DNA of 64,000 nt from Pseudomonas sp. SJZ074 (GCF_007828215.1 NZ_VIUE01000018.1:1-64000), one strand, 5' to 3'. Numbered from the stretch's first letter, positions 6,910-15,669 are shown. Notes: generated from the sequence alone by a model not told the origin. Numbers and translations: made by a program.

Positions 6910-7794
6910 TCAGCCCATAGTCTGTTTCAGCAGCCACCCCCTAAAAACCCGCACCGCCGCCTGCCGCTCCCGCCCCGGCACGCACACCACGCTATACCGT
7001 GCCCCCTGCAGACGCACCTCAGGGCGATAGCCAACCAATTGCCCTCGCGCAACCGCGTCAGCAACCAACACGTTACTGGCCAGCACCAACCCATGCCCGG
7101 CGATGGCTGCCTGCAGCGCATGTTGTTCCTCGTCATAACGGCGCAAGCGCGCGTTATCCAGCCAGCTCAGGGTACCTGCCGCGGTACACCAGGCTGGCCA
7201 GTCGACCGCGACGCTTGAGTGGCTCAACCACGGCACGTCGATGAGCTCGATAGGGGCATTCTCTGCGGGCGGTTGCCAGTCGGGGCGGCAATAGACGCCG
7301 AAGTGCTCATCCAATAAAGGCTGTTCGATCAGCTGTGGGTCAGGGCTGAACAAGGCGCGGATCGCCAGGTCGATGCTTGCGTCACGCTGGAGGTCCACTA
7401 CCTCGTTGCTGCTGTGCAGGCTGACGTCGATATCCGGGTACAACCGATGGAAATCCCCAAGTCGGGGTATCAGCCACAGGCTGGCGAATGCCGGCGTGGT
7501 ACTCACCACCAGGGACTGCGCAGCACACGGTGGCGACAGCATCTGCAGGCCGTGTTGGATATCGAGCAGGGCCCGGTGGATGTGTGGTTGAAGGCGTTCG
7601 CCGTCGGCGCTCAGGCGCACGTTCTGGCTGGAGCGTTCGAACAGTTGCACCCCAAGAAAAGCCTCGAGGCTTTTGACCTGGTGGGAGATCGCCGCCGGGC
7701 TGATGTTCAGTTCCTGGGCCGCTGCCTTGAAGCTGCCTAGCCTTGCGGCGGACTCGAAGCCGCGCAGGGCGGTGAGGGGCAGTTTGGCGAACAT
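6910..7794 (-). CDS. LysR family transcriptional regulator (GcvA-like)
   Basis: 294 aa. The N-terminal winged helix-turn-helix is PLTALRGFESAARLGSFKAA, AAQELNISPAAISHQVKSLE, typical of the GcvA/AmpR branch. The type 2 periplasmic-binding-like effector domain runs from about residue 92 (SLVVSTTPAFASLWLIPRL) to the end. It is divergent from a PACE efflux gene with TTGAGC/GCTCAA repeats between them, so it probably controls that gene and itself. The inducer is unknown. Confidence 0.92.
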   Translation of the reverse strand: MFAKLPLTALRGFESAARLGSFKAAAQELNISPAAISHQVKSLEAFLGVQLFERSSQNVRLSADGERLQPHIHRALLDIQHGLQMLSPPCAAQSLVVSTTPAFASLWLIPRLGDFHRLYPDIDVSLHSSNEVVDLQRDASIDLAIRALFSPDPQLIEQPLLDEHFGVYCRPDWQPPAENAPIELIDVPWLSHSSVAVDWPAWCTAAGTLSWLDNARLRRYDEEQHALQAAIAGHGLVLASNVLVADAVARGQLVGYRPEVRLQGARYSVVCVPGRERQAAVRVFRGWLLKQTMG

Positions 7795-7814
7795 GGGAGG
7801 GTGGGTTACTCAGG

Positions 7815-7857
7815 TTGAGCGTGGCTCAATTTAGCTCAATTGTGCGTGGGCGCTCAA
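7815..7857. promoter_or_regulatory. LysR-type operator with repeated GCTCAA
   Basis: TTGAGC-gtg-GCTCAA (7815-7829) is a T-N11-A-type dyad. Two more GCTCAA half sites follow at 7834-7839 and 7852-7857. They fill the space between the LysR gene and the PACE gene, the usual place for LysR recognition and activation sites. Confidence 0.45.
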
Positions 7858-7900
7858 CTCGCCAGGCTGTGGTCTCCTCATCCAATCCAAGAGAGCAACG

Positions 7901-8351
7901 ATGCAAAGCACCCCCCGCAAAATTCTCCAGGCGATCCTCTATGAGGCTGGCGGCGTCCTGTTCGTGGCGCCGGCCCTGGCGCTGACCTACGATCAAGGTC
8001 TGGTCTATTCGACCCAGCTGTCACTGGTGATTTCTGCCGTGGCGCTGGCCTGGAACATATTGTTCAACGGCCTGTTCGAACGGTGGGAGCGCCGCCAGTA
8101 CCATCGCCATCGCAGTTGGCGACGGCGCTTGTTGCATTCCTTGGGATTCGAAGGCGGATTGACGCTGATTCTGACTCCGGTAATCGGGGCGTGGCTGAGC
8201 ATCAGCCTTTGGCTGGCATTGATCACCAACCTGGGGGTTGTTTGTGTTTTTCTTTTTCTATTCGCTGGTTTTTCAATGGGTGTTTGATCGAGTGTTCGAT
8301 GTACCGCTTTCGGCGCAGCCCGATCAGGATGCCGAAAGTCCGGTGCTTTGA
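7901..8351 (+). pseudogene. PACE family efflux transporter, frameshifted in a G run
   Basis: The frame from ATG 7901 encodes the proteobacterial antimicrobial compound efflux fold (four TM segments in two bacterial transmembrane pairs): RKILQAILYEAGGVLFVAP, WNILFNGLFERWERRQ and LISLWLAL-type helices. At five Gs (8233-8237) the frame shifts: the annotated frame ends early as FAGFSMGV at 8287. Removing one G gives the expected family C-terminus LFVFFFFYSLVFQWVFDRVF, then DVPLSAQPDQ to a TGA at 8351. One extra G explains it. The gene is controlled in all likelihood by the divergent LysR. It could be inactive, phase-variable at the G run, or a sequence error. Confidence 0.72.
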
Positions 8352-8414
8352 TCCATTGCAATTTATCAATGCCTTGCTCGTGCATTAGTATTCCTTCCCC
8401 AAAATTCAGGAAGC

Positions 8415-8756
8415 ATGGCCGTGAAAAACAGACTTATAGCGGGTGCGTTTTTTCTGTTGATGGCCATGACTGTTCAATCTGCCTACAGCAGTGGGGTGGA
8501 CGAGTCCGAAGAGAATGCATCATTGCTCTGCAAGATGCTGGATGGCATGGATGCGTTGACCCAGGCTTCTGAGTTCTCGGCCGAGAATCATACGGTCAAT
8601 ATTGTCATCGACGGGACTTCGGAAGACGCCAGCAAACTCTGCCCGCAGATTCTCGCCCTCGTCGAGGAGAATGAACTGGTCTTTACCCAAGGCTGGGCCG
8701 TGGAAATCAATTCTTCCAGCCCGGATTATGCCGTTATTGGTACTTGTCCGTTGTAG
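8415..8756 (+). CDS. Predicted periplasmic protein, 113 aa
   Basis: A Sec signal peptide (KNRLIAGAFFLLMAMTVQSA, cleavage near YSSG) precedes a mature part of about 85 residues. It has three cysteines (LLCKML, KLCPQI, and C-terminal GTCPL) and alternating strands NHTVNIVIDG and VFTQGWAVEINSSS. The small alpha-beta composition suggests a stand-alone periplasmic binding or inhibitor domain. No family is recognised. It starts 64 bp after the end of the reconstructed PACE gene. Confidence 0.65.
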   Translation: MAVKNRLIAGAFFLLMAMTVQSAYSSGVDESEENASLLCKMLDGMDALTQASEFSAENHTVNIVIDGTSEDASKLCPQILALVEENELVFTQGWAVEINSSSPDYAVIGTCPL

Positions 8757-8971
8757 TCAGGCGATTTAACACGGTCAGACGCTCAGGGCCTCCTCCGCTA
8801 CGTTCCAGCTCGCGCTGGGGGAGGGGTCTAAAAGTTGTGTACGGTTCCTGTTTATGATTTAAAGGAGCGGCTGCAAGTCGAGTGTTCTGTAGCACCATAG
8901 AAATTGCGCCTGGAAGGCGCCGACCCGAGAGAGGCGGATTGTCTCCAGGTATCTCAAAAGGGATTTTAGCT

Positions 8972-9505
8972 ATGAATCTGTCTCTGCAAGACATCACCCC
9001 TGAGCAAGCCGACGCCCTAAAAAAACAGTCCCAAGCAGCTTATGACGTGGAAGTCGAAAAGCTGCAAGCGCTTCATCAGAACGCTCATCCTCAGACCCTG
9101 GCTGGGCTTGGATCCCGGCAAGGCATTTGTGGCTACTTCAACTTTCAGAGTGGCGACAGCAGTAATGGGTCCCACACCGAAGTGATTCAGATCTCGGCTT
9201 CGTCTGCCATGATTGGCCCAGATGCTCCCCAGCAAGGCATCCGGGTCCGATTCGCAGGCCATGCGACTGGCACGGGTACCCATCTGAATATCTCCAATCT
9301 GTACCTGCTGGGTACGGTGCCTGATGCCGAGAACCTCATCGGGGTCCAATTGACACTGCAGCTATCGATAAGCGCTGGCTCAATCAAGGTGTACATCTCC
9401 GAAGGGACCCGTTTGCAGGCAGTGCTGGTCCATCCTCAGCAGTCCCCACCTGTTATTGACGGAGAGTTCTCCGGTAGTGGCGTCGGTACCTTCACGCAGG
9501 CGTGA
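8972..9505 (+). CDS. 177-aa beta-rich hypothetical protein
   Basis: ATG 8972 follows AAAAGGGA; upstream in-frame sequence lacks a ribosome site. The first 60 residues are helical (TPEQADALKKQSQAAYDVEV). The rest is a series of strands with many Gly, Ser and Thr: VRFAGHATGTGTHLNISNLY, VQLTLQLSISAGSIKVYISE, and a final GEFSGSGVGTFTQA. This looks like a small beta-barrel with a glycine-rich last strand, as in VapA-type proteins, but I would not assign the family. No signal peptide. A terminator follows. Confidence 0.65.
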   Translation: MNLSLQDITPEQADALKKQSQAAYDVEVEKLQALHQNAHPQTLAGLGSRQGICGYFNFQSGDSSNGSHTEVIQISASSAMIGPDAPQQGIRVRFAGHATGTGTHLNISNLYLLGTVPDAENLIGVQLTLQLSISAGSIKVYISEGTRLQAVLVHPQQSPPVIDGEFSGSGVGTFTQA

Positions 9506-9524
9506 TGTAGCCCTATACAGGCAG

Positions 9525-9551
9525 AAGGCCCTGGCGCACAAGCCGGGCCTT
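9525..9551 (+). terminator. Intrinsic terminator
   Basis: AAGGCCC and GGGCCTT form a 7-bp stem with a 13-base loop and a short T/C tail, 20 bp after the stop of the 177-aa gene. Confidence 0.55.
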
Positions 9552-9759
9552 TCTCGTCCAGAGCCGCGTTTCATTTGTTCCTCGCTACTTCGCATCTCCG
9601 GTCAATGCCCTGAGGTACTCAGCGGCCTTCCGATACTGTTCAGCCTTCGCTGAGGCATGAGGTTATCGAATAGGGCATCTTCGAATTATGTGCTTTTCGG
9701 AAGTTGTCCTCGGCTCGCATACTTGTTTCTTTCAAGCCGATTCTGAACGAGGCGCTGTC

Positions 9760-10470
9760 GTGTCAAACGTTGAACCCCCTCTGCATGAGTTGAAGCGCGA
9801 ATACATCTACGACGGCTTCAGGCAGTTGATGCCGATCTCTCTGTTCGTCATCGTATTTGGGGTCGCTTTCGGTTTGGCTGCAGCGCAAACGGGCTTGGGT
9901 GATACGTCGGCCGTACTCATGAGCACACTGGTTTTTGCCGGCGCTTCACAATTTGCCGCGCTGGATCTGTGGGGCGAACAGGTGCCAGTGGTGCCACTGA
10001 TCATCACCGTGTTCGCCATCAACGCCCGCCATCTGTTGATGGGCGCGACGCTCTACCCATGGCTGCGGGAGCTGCCGGTGGCCAAGCGCTACGGTGTGAT
10101 GCTGGTGGTCTCGGACGCCAACTGGGCGATGGCGATGCAAGCGTTCAACGCTGGCAAACCGGGGTTCGGGTTGCTGTTCGGGGGCGGTATTGCGCTGTGG
10201 GCCGCCTGGATCCTGGGCAGTTGGCTGGGCTTGCATTTTGGCAGCGCCATCCAGAATCCCGTCAGTTTCGGACTCGACATGGTGATGGGGTGTTTCCTGT
10301 TGGCGATGGTGGTCGGCGGCAAGAAAAACCTGCGCATGTTCATCATCTGGACCATCGCGGCCTGCTCTTCGCTGATGGCTTACTGGTACTTACCGGCTAA
10401 CAGTCATGTCGTCGTGGGGGCTTTGGCGGGAGGGCTGTTGGGCGCGTTGTGGATGGAGGAAAAACAATGA
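9760..10470 (+). CDS. azlC: AzlC family branched-chain amino acid exporter subunit
   Basis: The 236-aa protein starts at GTG 9760 with GAGG 9 bases upstream. AzlC is the large membrane subunit of the AzlCD exporter for branched-chain amino acids and analogues. Family features are visible: a YDGFRQLMPISLFVIVFGVA first span, LMSTLVFAGASQFAALDLWG, VFAINARHLLMGATLYPWLR and several further TM helices. It overlaps azlD by four bases (ATGA), so the two subunits are translationally coupled. Confidence 0.92.
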   Translation: MSNVEPPLHELKREYIYDGFRQLMPISLFVIVFGVAFGLAAAQTGLGDTSAVLMSTLVFAGASQFAALDLWGEQVPVVPLIITVFAINARHLLMGATLYPWLRELPVAKRYGVMLVVSDANWAMAMQAFNAGKPGFGLLFGGGIALWAAWILGSWLGLHFGSAIQNPVSFGLDMVMGCFLLAMVVGGKKNLRMFIIWTIAACSSLMAYWYLPANSHVVVGALAGGLLGALWMEEKQ

Positions 10471-10775
10471 ATATCGCAACGGCGGGGTATGGCACGCTGG
10501 TCATCATCCTGATCATGGCAATCGTGACATTGGCGACTCGCTGGGGCGGGGTTTTCGTGATGTCGTTCGTACCGATCAACTATCGGGTGCAGCAGTTCAT
10601 CACCGCCATGTCGGGTTCGGTATTGGTGGCGGTCCTGGCACCGATGGCGGTCAAGGGTGATGACGGCGCACGCCTGGCGTTGCTCACCACGGCAGTTGTC
10701 ATGCTGGTTCTGAAAAAACCGTTGCCGGCAATTGCGGCGGGCATACTGGCAGCTGCAGTGGTGAGGCACCTATGA
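10467..10775 (+). CDS. azlD: AzlD family small exporter subunit
   Basis: 102 aa, four predicted membrane helices: YGTLVIILIMAIVTLATRWG, MSGSVLVAVLAPMAVKGDDG, LALLTTAVVMLVLKKPLPAI and AAGILAAAVV. This matches AzlD, the obligatory small partner of AzlC. Length is normal for the family. It is the last gene of the azlCD pair; the next gene converges from the other strand only 32 bp away. Confidence 0.92.
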   Translation: MNIATAGYGTLVIILIMAIVTLATRWGGVFVMSFVPINYRVQQFITAMSGSVLVAVLAPMAVKGDDGARLALLTTAVVMLVLKKPLPAIAAGILAAAVVRHL

Positions 10776-10807
10776 TTCCTTATGGAGTCGCTACTTTCTT
10801 CTCCCTG

Positions 10808-12178
10808 TTATCCCTTCAATCGCAACACGAAAGGAATTATGCGGCGGTTCTCAATAAACCGACCGACTACGACGATGGCATGGTCGTGCTGTACAGTCAG
10901 TGCTGACAGCAACAGTTCGTCCTTCATGGGAAACTCGGTCCAGCCCTGGTTTTTGCCGAAGCTGGTATCGAACGTCCCATCGGGTTGATAACGTCCAACG
11001 ATCAGGAGTTCGGTATTTTTCCCGGAACTGCCACAGGTGACGATGCGCCCGTTTGATTGAACCGCACAGTCCTGCCATCGAGAGCTAAGGTTCATGACGC
11101 TCAAGATGGGCTCACCATAATTGAAGGTCGGATCTGCCTTGCCTTCCTTGTCGATACTTGCCAGCATTCCATGAGTTGTATACCGAGTGGCGGCGTTCCT
11201 GCCGATACCGACGCCGACAAGTGTGAAGTTGTTTCTTGATGCGATGGAGTGGAAAGCTCCACTGCCATTTGCGCCGAGGTCAAAGACAAAGCCACCTGCG
11301 CCAAAGCTCAAATCGAGCTGTCCGTTCAAGTGCACTCTGACCCACGCCATATAATTCCTTTGGGTGAGCTGTATATAACCTCCCAGATAGATATGGCGAT
11401 CAGTGACCAGCATGTTTCGTGCATTCACATGGTGGAGATTGGGAGGCTGCTCGGGATGCTCAATGATGCTCCCTCCCTTGTTGCCGAAGTCCTGTACGAG
11501 ATTGCCGGAATCATCCAGACACATGAGCAACGTCAAGCCTTTGCCCTCTCTTGTAGCAAATCCCGAAATATAGGTGCGCCCGCCATGCACAACTAACGAA
11601 GTTTGCCCAGGCCTAAGATACTTTGGCTCAGGGGAGTCGGCTGCAGAGTCGTAGCTGTTCAGGCTTATTTCGTCGAAGTCCTCATGAAACGGAACCGAGT
11701 GACCGTTGACGCCGAATGAAAGATCCAGCGTGCCGTTTGGCAAGTAACGGGCGAGTGCGAAACGGCTAATAACATAGTTAGGCGGTACTATTACTTTTCC
11801 AAGTACAAGGATTTTTCCATCCGGTAAGACGTGAACCTGTTCTGCCAGGCTTGTTAAACCCGGTATGAATGAGTTTATGACAGGGCTGCCGTTATTGAAG
11901 GACTCATCAAGAGTCCCGTCAGGATTGAGTGCAGTAATCATGTATTGACTACTGTCGTTGAGGGCGGTGCCTCCGACGATATACAGCTTGTTCCCTGGAC
12001 CGATCGCGACATCGGTGGCGTCTGTTCCGGAAAGAATATAAATCTCACCGTTATTGAACTCAGGATCAAGCTCACCCGCTCGGGGGGAGGCTACGTTTTT
12101 TGTTTGACTGTTGTCGGTATCCACGCCTGTATCTCCATAGGGGGTACTGGCGCCATTTGATTCCTCGATCTGATTCAT
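10808..12178 (-). CDS. Delta-60 repeat protein
   Basis: About 456 aa from the ATG at 12178. Seven copies of the delta-60 repeat are visible, with core G-x-L-D-x-x-F-x-x-x-G: AGELDPEFNNG, PDGTLDESFNNG, PNGTLDLSFGVNG, DSGNLVQDFGNKG, LNGQLDLSFGAGG, KEGKADPTFNYG and PDGTFDTSFGKNQG. These units fold as a beta-propeller-like structure. No signal peptide is seen. Function of such proteins is unknown. An open frame with TTG and GTG starts extends back to 12295, so the start is uncertain; the chosen ATG gives the short N-terminus usual for the family. Base composition is less GC-rich than neighbours. Confidence 0.8.
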   Translation of the reverse strand: MNQIEESNGASTPYGDTGVDTDNSQTKNVASPRAGELDPEFNNGEIYILSGTDATDVAIGPGNKLYIVGGTALNDSSQYMITALNPDGTLDESFNNGSPVINSFIPGLTSLAEQVHVLPDGKILVLGKVIVPPNYVISRFALARYLPNGTLDLSFGVNGHSVPFHEDFDEISLNSYDSAADSPEPKYLRPGQTSLVVHGGRTYISGFATREGKGLTLLMCLDDSGNLVQDFGNKGGSIIEHPEQPPNLHHVNARNMLVTDRHIYLGGYIQLTQRNYMAWVRVHLNGQLDLSFGAGGFVFDLGANGSGAFHSIASRNNFTLVGVGIGRNAATRYTTHGMLASIDKEGKADPTFNYGEPILSVMNLSSRWQDCAVQSNGRIVTCGSSGKNTELLIVGRYQPDGTFDTSFGKNQGWTEFPMKDELLLSALTVQHDHAIVVVGRFIENRRIIPFVLRLKG

Positions 12179-12310
12179 GGCTACTGTCAGAGCTGACAGG
12201 TCGCGCAGTCGATCGGATGAGTGGAAATGAACGGATTTATGCTGTGCATAAATCCTCGACACGTTTCCAGAATGTGCTTCTCCGGTCCCCTTCAACGTTG
12301 GCGTGAAGAA

Positions 12311-12517
12311 TCAGATCGTGCAGCCAGTGCCCTCCACGAACGTGTGCTCCAGAGCAGGAGGCATGAAGAACAAGGACGACTCCTGCGTCACATCAACAGA
12401 CGGCAGTTCAAAACCACCCAGCACCTGCGCATGAAACTCACTCAGCCGTATCGATTCCTCTTCCTTTGCCTTTGCCATTCTCGCGTGGTTCGCTGCGATT
12501 TCATTGAGAGTTGACAC
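12311..12517 (-). CDS. 68-aa hypothetical protein upstream of the delta-60 gene
   Basis: GTG start at 12517 with GGAGATG 6 bases upstream. The product has a charged helix (LNEIAANHARMAKAKEEESI) and a tail of hydrophobic turns (SSLFFMPPALEHTFVEG). No signal peptide and no known family. It ends about 130 bp before the delta-60 gene on the same strand, so the two probably form an operon and could be functional partners. Confidence 0.5.
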   Translation of the reverse strand: MSTLNEIAANHARMAKAKEEESIRLSEFHAQVLGGFELPSVDVTQESSLFFMPPALEHTFVEGTGCTI

Positions 12518-12910
12518 GGTACATCTCCGATAGCTGACCAAGCGTGATTGAGTTGCCGCAGTGCCAGAATGTCGTCGTCCTGGCTACTACGGCGATTGCT
12601 GCAAACCCTGAGCCAGACGTGGCCGAGCAAGGTCGGCCAGATCTGGCAGGCGACGAATGGATTCGCACACCCATGATGCTTCAGCCATGTCTCAACAATA
12701 AGTCAGTTGGCGTGCTGCGCGGTGGGCCGATAACGCGAGGTCGGCCAATCAGGAGAGGAACAATGAGATGAAAAGCAGGCCAGGTAATCCTTGCGCATGG
12801 AGCTCCTTAATAACGTGCGTTGCCTCAGCGGCGGGGCACGTGATGTGGAACTAATATCATCTTATGCGTCCACATGTGCAGGGACATTCCCTTTTTTAGT
12901 GAGAACCATC
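12518..12910. other. Intergenic region without a convincing gene
   Basis: About 390 bp. Short open frames exist on both strands but none has a good ribosome site, recognisable protein or codon use. No strong hairpin was found. It must hold the promoter of the CigR-like gene on the right and of the 68-aa/delta-60 pair on the left. Confidence 0.5.
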
Positions 12911-13411
12911 ATGCTCAAATCTCGCTCGTTGATTGCAGTGGTTACATGCTTCGCCTTGGTGGCGGGGCCTGAAATTGTCGTCGCGGATCCGGGCAACGGC
13001 AAGGGAAACGCTCAGTTCGACCAGGGTCCGGGTCACGGGCAGGGCAAAGGAGGGCAAGGCAACAAGGGTGGTCAAGGCAACTACGGTAGCCAGGGTGGCA
13101 AGGGCAACACTCACGGCGGTGGCGGCGACTGGCACAACGGTCCGAGCATCGACCGGGGCGGTATCCTCGGTGTGATCGGCGGTTATCGCGATTATTGGAG
13201 CCCCGGCCCGGCGCTGCCGCCGGGCATTCAGAAAAACCTCGCACGGGGCAAACCGATGCCGCCGGGCATTGCCAAGAAGCTGGACGGGCGCCTGTTGGGA
13301 CGCTTGCCGCACTACGATGGCTACGAGTGGCGGCAGGTGGGCACGGACCTGATCCTGGTAGCGATAGCCACTGGCATCATCTACGAAGTATTGAACGGTG
13401 CGTTCGATTGA
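12911..13411 (+). CDS. CigR/RcnB-like periplasmic protein
   Basis: 166 aa. A Sec signal peptide (KSRSLIAVVTCFALVAGPEI, then VVADP) leads to a long Gly/Gln/Asn low-complexity stretch (GQGKGGQGNKGGQGNYGSQG). The C-terminal domain has the marks of CigR-type RcnB-fold proteins: LPPGIQKNLARGKPMPPGIA, then KKL, LPHYDGYEWRQVGTDLILVA, and a final hydrophobic helix. In Salmonella, CigR is an anti-virulence factor; the role in Pseudomonas is unknown. Start chosen from the signal peptide; the upstream open frame is not used. A strong terminator follows. Confidence 0.82.
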   Translation: MLKSRSLIAVVTCFALVAGPEIVVADPGNGKGNAQFDQGPGHGQGKGGQGNKGGQGNYGSQGGKGNTHGGGGDWHNGPSIDRGGILGVIGGYRDYWSPGPALPPGIQKNLARGKPMPPGIAKKLDGRLLGRLPHYDGYEWRQVGTDLILVAIATGIIYEVLNGAFD

Positions 13412-13427
13412 GACTCGGTTGAACCCG

Positions 13428-13457
13428 GCGTAGCAGCCTGTTGGCAGGCTGCTACGC
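13428..13457. terminator. Bidirectional terminator
   Basis: A perfect 13-bp stem, GCGTAGCAGCCTG with CAGGCTGCTACGC, closes a TTGG tetraloop. It lies between two convergent genes (ends 13411 and 13460) and can serve both. Confidence 0.85.
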
Positions 13458-13459
13458 CC

Positions 13460-15310
13460 TTAGTTTTCAAGCTGCCGCAGACGTTTGTACAAGGTATTGC
13501 GGCTGACTCCGAGCCGACGGGCCAGGTGCGAGATGTTGCCGCCGACCGCCTGCAATTGGCGGTTCAGGTCTTCGGCATCGTTCAAGTCCACTGACAGCGG
13601 CTCCGGTGCGTCCACCGGGTCCATCTCCAGGTCCACGAAGAAATCGTCCGGCAGGTGTTCCGGGCGGATCGGCTGTTCCTCGGCCATCGCCAAAGCCACT
13701 TGCAGCACGCTGCTGACTTGTCGCAGGTTGCCCGGCCACGGATGACGCTCGAACAGCTCCTGCACCTCGCGGCTCAGGCCGGCCCATTGGGTCGGCTCGC
13801 GATGATGTTCCCACAGGCGTTTGAACAATGCCTGTTTGTCGCTGCGTTCGCGCAGCGGCGGCAGTTCCAGGGTCAGGCCACCAATGCGGTAGTACAGGTC
13901 TTCGCGGAAACGGCCCAGTTGCACTTGTTCGCGCAGCGAGCGGTTGGTGGCGGAGATGATGCGGATGTCCACCGGGAACAGCTCGGCGCTGCCCACCGGT
14001 TGCACGCAACGCTCCTGCAACACCCGCAGCAAACGGGCCTGGGTCGGCAGGGGCATGTCGCCGATCTCGTCGAGGAACAATGTGCCGCGGTCGGCCTTGC
14101 GGATCAGGCCGATGCTGCCTTTCTGGTTGGCGCCGGTGAAGGCGCCTTTTTCATAACCGAACAATTCCGACTCTACCAGCTCGGCCGGGATGGCCGCGCA
14201 GTTGACCGCAATGAACGGCTGCTTGCAACGGGAGCTGGCTTGGTGCAAGGCCTTGACGAACACTTCCTTGCCGACGCCGGTCTCGCCGTGGATCAACAGC
14301 GGAATGTCTTTTTCCAGCAAGCGTTCGGCCTGGCGCACGGCTTTTTCCACGCGGCTGTCACCAAAATGCAGGGTATTGAGGCTGATGACGTGGGCGGCGG
14401 GAGCAGGGGCGGGCGAGGGCGCCGGTTCGGTGAAAAGGCGTGGCTTGATCGACATCTGGTTGGGGCGCTTGAGCATGCACTGGAAACGATTGCGACCGGC
14501 TGCTTGCAGGGAAAACGGCAGGCCGTCGGGCTGGTTCAGCAGCTCCAGCAGCGAGACCTTGAACAGGCTTTCGATACTGACCCGCGTCAGGCTCAGACCC
14601 AGCAGGTTGTCGGCCCGGCGGTTGGCGGAGAGTACCTGGCCGCTCTCGTCGAAAATCAGCAGGCCGGCCCATTGGCTGTCGAGGTTGTTCAAACCGGTGT
14701 TGAAGATCAGTTGGAAGTGTTCACCCCGGAACAGGTTGAGGATCAGCCGGTTCTCCACGGTCTGGCTCATCATCTTGACCATGCCCAGGGTGTGGGAGGG
14801 TGGCAAGTAGCTGTCGCTGGACACGTCCAGCACGGCGATCACCTTGCGCTCGGCATCGAAGATCGGCGCGGCGGAGCCGGTCATGAAGCGGTTGGCCTTG
14901 AGGAAGTGTTCATCGTGTTCAATGTGCACCGCCTGCTCGCAGGCCAGTGCGGTGCCGATGGCGTTGGTGCCGGTGCAACGCTCCATCCAGTTTGCCCCTG
15001 CGCTGAAGCCGTGGGCCAGTTTTGGCTCGATGAAGCGCTGGGTGCCCCAGGAGGTCAGCACTTGTCCCTGGTTGTCGGCCAGCATGATCAGGCAATTGGA
15101 ATTGCTGAGGATGTTCTCATAGTAAGGCAGGACTTCCTGGTGGGTGGTCTGCACCAGGGAGTGCTGGCTTTCGAGCAACTGGGCAATGCTCTCGGCGGGT
15201 AACGGGTCGAAGGTCGGCGCGCTCTGGTGATTCAGGCCAAAGGCACGGCAGCGGGACCAGGAGGCCTGGATGATGGCATCGTGGGACAAGGCAGGAGCTG
15301 GTGCGGCCAT
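13460..15310 (-). CDS. Sigma-54-dependent activator, AcoR-type (GAF-AAA-Fis)
   Basis: 616 aa, three parts. Residues 1-200 are an AcoR-like N-terminus with a GAF domain (SNCLIMLADNQGQVLTSWGT, GTNAIGTAL, MTGSAAPIFD). A PAS-like region lies near 205-280. The AAA+ domain has Walker A GETGVGKE (342-349) and the sigma-54 contact loop GAFTGA (389-394). The C-terminal Fis helix-turn-helix ends in LGVSRNTLYKRLRQL. It hydrolyses ATP to open sigma-54 promoters after binding upstream sites. It is divergent from the glp-like ABC operon, which carries a sigma-54 promoter and repeated sites, so that operon is its likely target. Confidence 0.93.
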   Translation of the reverse strand: MAAPAPALSHDAIIQASWSRCRAFGLNHQSAPTFDPLPAESIAQLLESQHSLVQTTHQEVLPYYENILSNSNCLIMLADNQGQVLTSWGTQRFIEPKLAHGFSAGANWMERCTGTNAIGTALACEQAVHIEHDEHFLKANRFMTGSAAPIFDAERKVIAVLDVSSDSYLPPSHTLGMVKMMSQTVENRLILNLFRGEHFQLIFNTGLNNLDSQWAGLLIFDESGQVLSANRRADNLLGLSLTRVSIESLFKVSLLELLNQPDGLPFSLQAAGRNRFQCMLKRPNQMSIKPRLFTEPAPSPAPAPAAHVISLNTLHFGDSRVEKAVRQAERLLEKDIPLLIHGETGVGKEVFVKALHQASSRCKQPFIAVNCAAIPAELVESELFGYEKGAFTGANQKGSIGLIRKADRGTLFLDEIGDMPLPTQARLLRVLQERCVQPVGSAELFPVDIRIISATNRSLREQVQLGRFREDLYYRIGGLTLELPPLRERSDKQALFKRLWEHHREPTQWAGLSREVQELFERHPWPGNLRQVSSVLQVALAMAEEQPIRPEHLPDDFFVDLEMDPVDAPEPLSVDLNDAEDLNRQLQAVGGNISHLARRLGVSRNTLYKRLRQLEN

Positions 15311-15404
15311 TGGGCACTCTCGCAGAAGCTGTTCTTATTGTTGTGGTGAGTTTCGCACAGACTCCTTGTGCTGGGGCAGGTCTAGGTGTGACTTAGTCAC
15401 GTCC

Positions 15405-15499
15405 CCCTGTGGGAGCGGGCTTGCTCGCGAAAGCGGTGGGTCAGATACATAAATGTCGACTGATACACCGCTTTCGCGAGCAAGCCCGCTCCCACAGGG
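15405..15499. repeat. REP doublet (REPIN)
   Basis: Two REP units (CCTGTGGGAGCGGGCTTGCT type) face each other, with CCGCTTTCGCGAGCAAGCCC on the other arm. The pair lies between the regulator start and the GTTCA array. Confidence 0.85.
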
Positions 15500-15522
15500 A
15501 TTGCGTCCGGCCCGGCTATAGC

Positions 15523-15614
15523 GTTCATTCATTGTTGTTCATAATTGTTCATTGTCAACCGGCGAATTGTTCAGTTGTTCAGTCATGTTTGTTCACTTGT
15601 GTTCATCCGTGAAC
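15523..15614 (+). promoter_or_regulatory. Array of GTTCA boxes, candidate activator-binding region
   Basis: GTTCA occurs at 15523, 15537, 15547, 15569, 15577, 15591 and 15601, mostly within TTGTTCA, and the complement TGAAC at 15610. The spacing 14-10 is used twice (15523/15537/15547 and 15577/15591/15601). The array ends about 56 bp before the -24 element, the right range for an enhancer of a sigma-54 promoter. The divergent AcoR-type protein is the likely binder. Confidence 0.55.
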
Positions 15615-15669
15615 GTGTTTTTCCTACGGAGATCGCCAAAATCCAATGAATTCAGCTGGTTGAGATTTC

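Noticed and set aside
8906..8920. GCGCCT-GGA-AGGCGC hairpin as an RsmA/CsrA site or riboswitch
   Set aside because: A GGA loop is present, but flanking bases do not fit the full consensus and the hairpin is 50 bp from the start codon; no riboswitch core was seen.
8882..8971. 30-residue N-terminal extension of the 177-aa protein
   Set aside because: The extension has no ribosome site, while the ATG at 8972 has AAAAGGGA at the right distance.
12544..12771. 75-codon plus-strand frame
   Set aside because: Random-looking composition, no ribosome site, no relation to neighbours.
13655..15202. 515-codon plus-strand open frame
   Set aside because: It lies fully opposite the sigma-54 activator gene, whose AAA+ and Fis motifs are unmistakable; the frame is a product of GC-rich codon use.
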